From an uncultured Clostridia bacterium (GTDB lineage: Bacteria > Bacillota_A > Clostridia > Peptostreptococcales > Anaerovoracaceae): 5,474 bases of DNA. The DNA is taken from NCBI GenBank assembly GCA_946645735.1, contig CAMPCK010000079.1:1-5474 (forward strand), read 5' to 3'. Positions 1-5,094 of this stretch are shown in pieces. Within the stretch, counting starts at the first letter, position 1; each line of letters starts with the position of its first letter. Under the pieces are notes generated by a model, which saw only the letters and a program-made list of their open reading frames with translations, was not told the origin of the DNA and made no database searches. Position numbers and translations under genes: made by a program.

Positions 1-227
1 GTTTCATCACAAAAACACCACCGGCTGCGGTATTATTAAAGAAAGCCTGCAACATTAAGTCCGGTTCCGGCGAGCCTAACAGAGTAAAGGTTGCTACCAT
101 CTCTAAAGATAAGGTTCGCGAGATCGCAGAGACGAAGATGCCTGATCTGAATGCGGCAAGCATTGAAGCAGCCATGAGCATGGTTGCCGGAACAGCACGA
201 AGCATGGGCATCGTTGTTGAGGACTGA
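1..227 (+). CDS. rplK: 50S ribosomal protein L11, C-terminal half (5' end outside the window)
   Basis: L11 binds the GTPase-associated region of 23S rRNA at the base of the L7/L12 stalk. The window opens inside the gene; complete codons start at base 3 and the TGA stop is at 225-227, giving 74 visible residues of a protein that is normally about 140 aa. The visible part contains the proline-rich hinge ([13 protein letters not shown]) and the rRNA-binding C-terminal domain, with the family hallmarks GSGEPN, KMPDLNA and GTARSMGI near the end. It is followed by a 90-base gap and rplA on the same strand, the standard L11-L1 operon, and no convincing terminator separates them. Identification is by direct recognition of conserved L11 blocks. 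Nothing is odd apart from the truncation by the window edge. Confidence 0.98.
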   Translation, partial: FITKTPPAAVLLKKACNIKSGSGEPNRVKVATISKDKVREIAETKMPDLNAASIEAAMSMVAGTARSMGIVVED

Positions 228-271
228 TCGAAAGATCATATTTTAAGTCAGAATATCAGATGATTTTTATA

Positions 272-304
272 GATAGTGGGAGGGTCGCTCCCGATAATAC
301 CACA
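272..304 (+). promoter_or_regulatory. Ribosomal protein L1 mRNA operator (23S rRNA L1-stalk mimic) before rplA
   Basis: Seen: GTGG (276-279) pairs with CCAC (300-303). An asymmetric internal loop follows, GA (280-281) opposite GATAATA (293-299), then GGG (282-284) pairs with CCC (290-292) under the loop TCGCT. Both strands copy the L1-binding region of bacterial 23S rRNA: GATAG and TGGGAG on the 5' side and AATACCAC on the 3' side match the rRNA sequence as I recall it for E. coli. Known: L1 represses its own operon by binding such mimics. Inferred: because the lower helix abuts the rplA Shine-Dalgarno (304-309), bound L1 would block initiation at rplA. An alternative simple hairpin, GGGAG (278-282) with CTCCC (288-292), is also possible and would compete with the L1-binding fold. 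Confidence 0.82.
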
Positions 305-309
305 GGAGG
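304..309 (+). promoter_or_regulatory. Ribosome binding site of rplA
   Basis: A perfect AGGAGG ends 8 bases before the ATG at 318. It fixes the rplA start and directly touches the 3' side of the L1 operator helix, which is what makes translational repression by L1 plausible here. Confidence 0.93.
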
Positions 310-317
310 TTCTTATA

Positions 318-1007
318 ATGAAAAGAGGAAAAAGATATCAGGAAGCTGCAAAGCTGAGAGATAAAACTAATTTATACGAAGCACCGGAAGCCATCGCCAT
401 CGTTAAAAAGGCAGCCAGTGCAAAGTTCGATGAGACGATCGAGGCACATTTAAAGATGGGTCTTGACGGACGTCACGCTGATCAGCAGATCCGTGGTGCA
501 GTTGTACTGCCTCATGGAACCGGCAAGAAAGTTCGCGTTCTCGTTTTCGCGAAGGGTGAGCAGGCAGACCAGGCTGCAGCAGCAGGCGCTGATTACGTAG
601 GAGCTGAGGAGTTAGTTCCGAAGATTCAGAAAGAAGGCTGGATGGAGTTTGATAAGTGTGTAGCTACACCTAACATGATGAGCGTTGTTGGACGTCTCGG
701 ACGTATCCTCGGACCGAAGGGTCTCATGCCAAACCCGAAAGCCGGAACAGTAACCATGGACGTTGCGAAAGCAGTTCAGGAACTGAAAGCCGGTAAGATC
801 GAGTACAGACTTGACAAGACAAACATTGTCCATGTACCGATCGGAAAAGCTTCCTTTACAGAGGAGCAGTTACAGGAAAACTTCCAGACATTAATAGATG
901 CGATCGTTAAGGCAAGACCTGCAGCAGCAAAAGGTCAGTACATCAGAAGTGCCACAATCACCTCCACGATGGGCCCTGGTGTTAAGCTTAACGCAACAAA
1001 GTTCTAA
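318..1007 (+). CDS. rplA: 50S ribosomal protein L1
   Basis: L1 is the protein of the mobile L1 stalk at the E site of the large subunit, helps release deacylated tRNA, and acts as a translational repressor of its own operon. The product is 229 aa, the normal length for the family. It starts [10 protein letters not shown]; the L1 signature [17 protein letters not shown] is at residues 125-141, followed by AGTVT, and the C-terminal segment has the usual [16 protein letters not shown]. The ATG at 318 is chosen because it follows AGGAGG by 8 bases; the reading frame stays open to 276, but those extra codons fall inside the L1 operator and have no ribosome binding site. The gene ends with tandem in-frame stops, TAA TGA (1005-1010), and then an intrinsic terminator. 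It is co-transcribed with rplK upstream. Confidence 0.98.
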   Translation: MKRGKRYQEAAKLRDKTNLYEAPEAIAIVKKAASAKFDETIEAHLKMGLDGRHADQQIRGAVVLPHGTGKKVRVLVFAKGEQADQAAAAGADYVGAEELVPKIQKEGWMEFDKCVATPNMMSVVGRLGRILGPKGLMPNPKAGTVTMDVAKAVQELKAGKIEYRLDKTNIVHVPIGKASFTEEQLQENFQTLIDAIVKARPAAAKGQYIRSATITSTMGPGVKLNATKF

Positions 1008-1031
1008 TGAGAGCGGATTTTCGCACGATAT

Positions 1032-1078
1032 AAGAACATTTCAGGCCGTCTTCCTCGCGAAGGCGGCTGTTCTTTTTT
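1032..1078 (+). terminator. Intrinsic terminator of the rplK-rplA operon
   Basis: Seen: an upper stem of nine pairs (1045-1053 with 1059-1067, one G-T) closes a five-base loop. A lower stem, AAGAACA (1032-1038) with TGTTCTT (1068-1074), continues it, and the left arm has a six-base bulge TTTCAG (1039-1044). Six T residues follow at 1073-1078. It lies 25 bases after the rplA stop and separates the ribosomal operon from the two genes downstream. Confidence 0.88.
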
Positions 1079-1100
1079 GCTGCCCCATATAATTTCTTTC

Positions 1101-1129
1101 TTGTATGGGAGTATACTTTGTTGTATCAT
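1101..1129 (+). promoter_or_regulatory. Candidate promoter of the acetyltransferase-LicD operon
   Basis: TTGTAT (1101-1106) and TATCAT (1124-1129) are 17 bases apart, a moderate match to sigma-A elements, and would start transcription near 1136. TATACT at 1112-1117 is a better -10 but has no matching -35. The region is AT-rich and lies just after the rplA terminator, where a promoter is expected. The -35 overlaps an inverted repeat, CCCATA (1084-1089) with TATGGG (1104-1109), and the predicted start lies in the palindrome ACATATATGT (1133-1142), so a repressor site is possible. This is inferred from sequence alone. Confidence 0.42.
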
Positions 1130-1167
1130 AAGACATATATGTGTAATTAAGGACAGGGAGACGTTTT

Positions 1168-1953
1168 ATGATTAAATGTACAAAAGAAAACGCGCAGGAG
1201 ATTTTTGACTATATCGGTAAAGATTACGGCAAGTGTGCCTATCTTTATATTGATCTTAAAAAGTACGGATTTGATAACGAGAATGTGAATATCTGGTACC
1301 AGAAAGAAGAGGACCGGATCAAAGTGCTGATGTTCCAGTACTACAACGGCATGCATGTTTTCAGCCGGGATAATATCTTTGACGCGCAGGATGCCGCAGC
1401 CCTCATTGAGGAGAGAAAGCCGGCTCTGGTGTGCGGTATGGGAGAGACGATCAGCCAGATCAAACCATTTGTTTCCGAGGAAGAGTATGAGCCGGAGTAC
1501 GGCGATGTTGTTCGGTTGGAAGAATACAATGGGATTGCCGGAGACGACGTATATCTTGCTTCCCGGGAAGAGCTGAAGGAAGTTGCCCGGCTGCTGGCTG
1601 AGGATGAAGAACTGGGAGGACCTTACGGGTTTGACCTGCTTTACAAGCAGCTGCTGGAGAGATATGATGACGGATTCGGAAGAAGCTGGATCAGAAAAGA
1701 TGAGACCGGCGTGATCTCACACAGTGCAACTTACGCAGAGAACGAGGACCTGGCCGTGATATCCGGCAGTATTGTCAGACCGGACCATCGGGGCAGAGGC
1801 GAGTTTGCGGGCCAGCTGGGCGCAACATGCCGGGACCTTCATAACGAAGGCAAGGAAGTGATTTCCTATCTTTATGACGAGAGAGCCAAAAGGACGAATT
1901 ATAAAGTAGGATTCCGGGTACTTGGTGAATGGGCGAAATTGATTCGAAAGTAA
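1168..1953 (+). CDS. GNAT-family acetyltransferase (C-terminal GNAT domain, about 130-residue N-terminal extension)
   Basis: Predicted to transfer an acetyl group from acetyl-CoA to an unknown acceptor in the cytoplasm; no signal peptide or membrane segment is visible. The 261-aa product has a recognisable GNAT core at about residues 130-261: strand and pyrophosphate-loop motif VRPDHRGRGEF (203-213), helix AGQLGATCRDL, then the late motif NYKVGFRVLGE (244-254) with Tyr245. R208-x-x-G211 fits the acetyl-CoA loop, but Phe213 stands where Gly or Ala is usual. Residues 1-130 alternate predicted strands and helices (for example NVNIWYQ, IKVLMFQYYNG, ALVCG) and may be a worn GNAT-like lobe, as in double-GNAT proteins; that is inference. 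ATG 1168 follows GGGAG (1156-1160) by seven bases. The LicD gene begins 11 bases after the stop, so the two are almost surely co-transcribed. The substrate cannot be told. Confidence 0.8.
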   Translation: MIKCTKENAQEIFDYIGKDYGKCAYLYIDLKKYGFDNENVNIWYQKEEDRIKVLMFQYYNGMHVFSRDNIFDAQDAAALIEERKPALVCGMGETISQIKPFVSEEEYEPEYGDVVRLEEYNGIAGDDVYLASREELKEVARLLAEDEELGGPYGFDLLYKQLLERYDDGFGRSWIRKDETGVISHSATYAENEDLAVISGSIVRPDHRGRGEFAGQLGATCRDLHNEGKEVISYLYDERAKRTNYKVGFRVLGEWAKLIRK

Positions 1954-1957
1954 GGGG
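1952..1957 (+). promoter_or_regulatory. Ribosome binding site of the LicD gene, overlapping the upstream stop codon
   Basis: AAGGGG includes the last two bases of the acetyltransferase TAA stop (1951-1953) and lies seven bases before the ATG at 1965. This tight arrangement suggests translational coupling of the two genes. An out-of-frame ATG at 1961 is not used; the frame from 1965 begins MNPMHEE, matching the start of the second LicD repeat (NPIQMEQ) and so supporting this start. Confidence 0.8.
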
Positions 1958-1964
1958 TAGATGA

Positions 1965-4826
1965 ATGAATCCGATGCATGAAGAAATCCTGATGATGCTC
2001 AAGGAGATTGATGCCATCTGCAGGAAATACGATATAACATACTATGCAGCCGGGGGAACAACGATCGGCGCGATCCGCCATCGCGGTTTCATTCCCTGGG
2101 ATGATGATGCAGATATCTATATGACGAGGCAGGAGTTCCTCCGCTTCCGCGAAGCGTTTAAACAGGAACGGCCCAAGGATCGTGTCCTGGAATCCACCAT
2201 GGATAATGACTATTATCCGGCGACCATTCCCAGGTATATTGATGACACGACAACCATGGTCGGAAAGTTCCATGTCCTGAATACATGCTCTGCCGGCATG
2301 GTGATCGATGTGTTTATCCTGGATCCCGTTCCGGACGATGAGGAAGCACAGAGAGAATATATTGCCAAGCTGTTCGTATATTCTGATTTTGTCATGCCTT
2401 ATTACATGTACAGCCTGAGGACAGATGACAAGTACCTGGAACTGTACGACCACTATAAGCAGATCGAGAAGGAAGAAGGCAGGATCAAGGTTCTTCGGCT
2501 CCTCGAGAAAGAACTGTTCTGCCATCGGGAGGAGGACTGCAACCATTATGTTCTTCGATGGGGAACCCTTCCTCACGTGTTTAAGAAAGAAATGTTCGGG
2601 GAACCCATTTATTTTGACTATGAGGACATGCAGATCCCGCTTCCGAATATGTGGTATGAGTATCTGGTCCAGCTCTACGGTCCCAAGTGGATGTACATTC
2701 CCTACCATGACGACCAGGCAGCTCACAGCCATATCATAGATATTGAGCACAAATACACCAATTACCTGATCGACGCAGATCGTTTTATCCCTAAGGAAGA
2801 GACATTGGAACTCTATCGGGAACGAAAGGTCAATAATATCCACAGAAACCAGAAGCTCAGACCTTACCAGAATTATGTCACGATGGAGAATCGGGGAGCG
2901 ATTCTGGCAGCGCAGAGGAAGTACGAAGAGCTTAACGGGATCGACATGGAAGCCCTCTTTGAAAAGAAAGCTTACGGAGAGGTTGTGACCGGTTTTGGCA
3001 AGTATCTGAGCTACCAGCTCAGCACCAACTATATCGGAGCGATGAGGCACAGCCAGATGTACCGTTTCCGCAACAGGATATTTATCCCTCTGGAAGACGA
3101 CAGACTGTATATGCTCCTCTATTCCCTACTCATGACCGGCCAGTATGCAAGGGCCAGGACTCTGGCAGACCTCCGAAAGAAGGAAGGGCCTCTTGGCGAT
3201 GATCTGAAAGCTGTGGACGAGAAGATCACTCTGGTCTATGATATCTTCCAGTCATTTTATTCTGAAGATTATGACAGGACCCTGGAACTGATCGGCCGTC
3301 TGGAAGAAAATGAACAGGAAAGCATGTCGGATATCATCAAGATGCAGCTGCAGATCCATATTGCTTCCGTGGACAGTGATGAAGCAGCCAAGGTGATCGG
3401 CGAGGTGGAGAGTCTCGTTAAAAACTTCCCTGATGACGCAGAGTATCAGAAGATCCTTGGAGACTACTATTTTAAAGCCGGGGAACCGGATGTGGCCAGG
3501 GAATGTTATGAACAGGCAGAGCCTGGGCTTGCAAACGGGATGATGCTGCTGGATATCGCGGATAAGATGGGCATTGAACCCAACTATGATACCCAGGACA
3601 GACCGGAACTTCTGAACCCCATCCAGATGGAACAGCAGAAGCTGCTTGCCGAACTGGATGCCCTGTGCAGGAAATATGGCATCAAGTATAATCTTTACGG
3701 TAAGTCACTCTGGTATGCATGGTACCTGAACAGTTTCCCTCCGAACAACTATGCGACGATCATCATGACGCCGGAGAATGCCAAAGCCTTCCTTGCGGCC
3801 TTTGAGAAGGAACAGCCCAAAGACAGAAGGCTGAACTATGCCATGAATAATGAGGACCATCACTCCTTTACGATCGATTATGTCGATGACGGATCCACCC
3901 ATATTTTCTGGCAGTATCCGGAGAATATCACGTCTATGTACGTCCGGATCTATATTCTGAAGCATGTTGATAAGAATAAAATGAAGATGCGCCAGGTGAG
4001 ACTCATGGATACCGCCCTGGCTGTCAGAAGAGAAAGACTCGGTGATGACAAGAAAAAAGAAGGCTTATGGCATAAGATCATAACCGCGCCCATGTATCTT
4101 GTGTACGGCAAGCGGAAGCTGGCGGCTAAAGTTTTTGAGGCTTATCTCAATATGGAGCCCAAGAAGCCGGGAAGCGGCTATTTCCTGACGGAGTCGGATG
4201 CCACCAGAAGTTACGGAAAGAAGATGAAGGCGGTCTATTTCGATGAGCCGGATGAGTTAGAGTTCCAGGGACTTAAGTTATTTATTCCCTGTAATATGGA
4301 ACGATACCTGAAAGATTACTACGGCGTGGATCCGGAATTGAAGCACAAGCCGGAGAGTGCCGCTCTGAAGCCTATGGCCTTTGTGGACTGCGATATCTCC
4401 CCGGAGGAGTTCCTTGAGGTGGCGAATACGGAAGTCCATGATATGAAGATCTATCAGGACTACCTGGAAGGCATGGAGATGACGGATGATATCAGAGCCT
4501 TCAACAAAATGGTCCGCCATAACATCGCGATCCTTCACCGGGCAGAAGACCGGTTCAAGCTCTATCTGGAATATATGCCTATGAAAGAAGAGATCATGGA
4601 AGCATATAAGAAAGAAGACGTAGAACGGCTGGATATCCTCTTTGAAGACTATTATGCCAAGGCGAAGCATAATCTTCATTATCATAATCTGGGAATCTAC
4701 TTTGATCCGGATATCTTCGAGGCTTTCCTCTACTGCCTGCGCAATACCAAGCATAAGAGGATGGCGGAACGGCTGGAAGAGTCGATACCGGAAGAGCATC
4801 TGGAGCCGATTCAGATCCTCGATTAA
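1965..4826 (+). CDS. Double LicD-family protein: active-type N-terminal LicD domain, TPR-like linker, degenerate C-terminal LicD domain
   Basis: LicD proteins belong to the nucleotidyltransferase-like fold and move phosphocholine or similar phospho-groups from CDP-activated donors to glycans. This 953-aa product has LicD domain 1 at about residues 15-258: G30-G31, RHRGFIPWDDDAD (D46, D47, D48, D50), VIDVFILD (D115), and the late PLPNMWYEYLVQLYG block. Helices follow to about 405, then a TPR-like stretch whose best unit is residues 492-523 (L498, G499, Y502, A511, Y515, A518). Domain 2 (about 564-805) repeats CRKYGIKY, QPKDR, YVDD and the MERYLKDYYG block, but NNYAT (594-598) replaces DDDAD and R661 replaces D115, so it should be catalytically dead. 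A helical tail like that of copy 1 ends the protein. No membrane segments are seen, so it is probably cytoplasmic. The acceptor is unknown. It is coupled to the upstream acetyltransferase, and no terminator follows it. Confidence 0.9.
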   Translation: MNPMHEEILMMLKEIDAICRKYDITYYAAGGTTIGAIRHRGFIPWDDDADIYMTRQEFLRFREAFKQERPKDRVLESTMDNDYYPATIPRYIDDTTTMVGKFHVLNTCSAGMVIDVFILDPVPDDEEAQREYIAKLFVYSDFVMPYYMYSLRTDDKYLELYDHYKQIEKEEGRIKVLRLLEKELFCHREEDCNHYVLRWGTLPHVFKKEMFGEPIYFDYEDMQIPLPNMWYEYLVQLYGPKWMYIPYHDDQAAHSHIIDIEHKYTNYLIDADRFIPKEETLELYRERKVNNIHRNQKLRPYQNYVTMENRGAILAAQRKYEELNGIDMEALFEKKAYGEVVTGFGKYLSYQLSTNYIGAMRHSQMYRFRNRIFIPLEDDRLYMLLYSLLMTGQYARARTLADLRKKEGPLGDDLKAVDEKITLVYDIFQSFYSEDYDRTLELIGRLEENEQESMSDIIKMQLQIHIASVDSDEAAKVIGEVESLVKNFPDDAEYQKILGDYYFKAGEPDVARECYEQAEPGLANGMMLLDIADKMGIEPNYDTQDRPELLNPIQMEQQKLLAELDALCRKYGIKYNLYGKSLWYAWYLNSFPPNNYATIIMTPENAKAFLAAFEKEQPKDRRLNYAMNNEDHHSFTIDYVDDGSTHIFWQYPENITSMYVRIYILKHVDKNKMKMRQVRLMDTALAVRRERLGDDKKKEGLWHKIITAPMYLVYGKRKLAAKVFEAYLNMEPKKPGSGYFLTESDATRSYGKKMKAVYFDEPDELEFQGLKLFIPCNMERYLKDYYGVDPELKHKPESAALKPMAFVDCDISPEEFLEVANTEVHDMKIYQDYLEGMEMTDDIRAFNKMVRHNIAILHRAEDRFKLYLEYMPMKEEIMEAYKKEDVERLDILFEDYYAKAKHNLHYHNLGIYFDPDIFEAFLYCLRNTKHKRMAERLEESIPEEHLEPIQILD
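1968..3170 (+). repeat. Internal duplication, unit 1 (LicD domain plus helical tail, intact acidic motif)
   Basis: Residues 2-402 of the LicD protein. It aligns with unit 2 at 3615-4778: NP..(10 residues)..L.KEIDAICRKY against the equivalent segment ending LDALCRKY, ERPKDR against EQPKDR, YIDD against YVDD, YFDYEDMQIPLPNMWYEYL against YFDEPD..FIPCNMERYL, and MEALFEKK against MEAYKKED in the tail. The acidic motif is encoded at 2100-2114. The copies are diverged in DNA, apart from short runs such as TGCAGGAAATA, so the duplication is old. Confidence 0.75.
3438..3533 (+). other. TPR-like repeat segment linking the two LicD halves
   Basis: Residues 492-523 fit the 34-residue TPR pattern: Leu and Gly at positions 7 and 8 (498, 499), Tyr at 11 (502), Ala at 20 (511), Tyr at 24 (515) and Ala at 27 (518). 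Flanking residues, about 380-490, are helical with weaker TPR-like spacing. TPRs bind proteins or peptides, so the linker may hold a partner or set the geometry of the two halves. Confidence 0.6.
3615..4778 (+). repeat. Internal duplication, unit 2 (LicD domain plus helical tail, catalytic acids lost)
   Basis: Residues 551-938. Around the active site the two units align without a gap at a constant offset of 548 residues (G31 with G579, M53-T54 with M601-T602, QERPKDR with KEQPKDR). In that frame D46, D47, D48 and D50 correspond to N594, N595, Y596 and T598 (codons 3744-3758), and R38 to W586. D115 corresponds to R661 (codon 3945-3947) after a two-residue shift. The structural blocks remain, and the frame is unbroken. 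Confidence 0.75.
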
Positions 4827-4848
4827 ATTGTTCCTTAAAAATTATTCC

Positions 4849-4877
4849 TTGACAAACGATTCGGTGGATGGTATTCT
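4849..4877 (+). promoter_or_regulatory. Strong sigma-A promoter of the rplJ (rplJL) operon
   Basis: A perfect -35 TTGACA (4849-4854) and -10 TATTCT (4872-4877) are separated by exactly 17 bases. The 24 bases upstream (4825-4848) are very AT-rich, like an UP element, as expected for a ribosomal protein promoter. Transcription should start near 4883-4886. The -35 begins only 22 bases after the stop codon of the LicD gene. Confidence 0.88.
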
Positions 4878-4882
4878 CTTTG

Positions 4883-5000
4883 GGTACGAACGCCGAAGAC
4901 AGCAGGTGCCGGATGGCATAAGTGGATACGCCTGCCGAGGAAGTTTATTCATTTTTTTTATCATGGAGCGCGAGCCTGTGATAGATGTGATGATATTATG
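4883..5000 (+). ncRNA. L10 leader: ribosomal protein L10(L12)4-binding mRNA element
   Basis: The 5' leader of rplJ has the marks of the L10 leader family. The conserved strands CGCCGAAGACAGCAGG (4891-4906) and CCTGCCGAGGAAG (4931-4943) face each other, with GCAGG/CCTGC (4902-4906, 4931-4935) as stem, flanked by the GA-rich sides typical of the kink-turn. A small perfect hairpin, TGCC-GGAT-GGCA (4907-4918), lies inside. Known in Bacillus: bound L10-L12 complex favours the downstream terminator, lowering rplJL expression when L10 is in excess. A possible antiterminator pairing is GGAGC (4965-4969) with GCTCC (5000-5004), which would use the left arm of the terminator; this part is inference. 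Confidence 0.85.
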
Positions 5001-5027
5001 CTCCCCGTCTTTGGACGGGGAGTTTTT
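5001..5027 (+). terminator. Attenuator terminator of the L10 leader
   Basis: A perfect nine-pair GC-rich stem, CTCCCCGTC (5001-5009) with GACGGGGAG (5014-5022), a TTTG loop and five T residues (5023-5027) form an intrinsic terminator inside the leader, 67 bases before rplJ. It is the switch of the L10 attenuation system. Since no other terminator follows the LicD gene, it would also stop transcripts arriving from that operon. Confidence 0.92.
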
Positions 5028-5075
5028 CCGTTTGTCGCTCCCTGCGGCAGCTGAGCGTCGGTACACAAATTTTTT

Positions 5076-5084
5076 AAGGAGGTG
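5076..5084 (+). promoter_or_regulatory. Ribosome binding site of rplJ
   Basis: AAGGAGGTG is a nine-base match to the 16S anti-Shine-Dalgarno, ending ten bases before the ATG at 5095. It decides the rplJ start. Confidence 0.93.
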
Positions 5085-5094
5085 CACCAGGACA

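Noticed and set aside
234..267. AT-rich imperfect hairpin followed by T residues between rplK and rplA
   Set aside because: The arms (ATCAT with ATGAT, ATATT with AATAT) are short and broken and contain almost no G-C pairs, so it is too weak to call a terminator within an operon.
276..317. Possible upstream start for rplA giving 14 extra residues
   Set aside because: The extra codons sit in the L1 operator hairpin, lack a Shine-Dalgarno, and L1 normally begins at MKRGKRY; AGGAGG is well placed for 318.
1899..3050. Long open frame on the minus strand (383 codons)
   Set aside because: It lies antisense inside the LicD gene, has no recognisable domain or ribosome binding site, and the + strand protein there is clearly conserved LicD. 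The other minus-strand frames at 4278-4799 and 3705-3965 are shadows of the same kind.
3615..4826. C-terminal half of the LicD gene as a decaying pseudogene
   Set aside because: The frame is intact for over 1.2 kb, structural blocks are kept, and codon use matches the first half; this fits a maintained domain with changed function better than decay.
1965..4826. Naming the gene licD and assigning phosphocholine transfer to teichoic acid or lipopolysaccharide
   Set aside because: Only family membership is supported. There are no lic pathway neighbours, and the family also includes enzymes with other phospho-donors and acceptors.
1079..4848. Mobile element carrying the GNAT-LicD pair
   Set aside because: No transposase or integrase gene, no terminal inverted repeats, and no convincing direct repeat at the two edges. 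Codon differences from rplJ are explained as well by ordinary versus very high expression.
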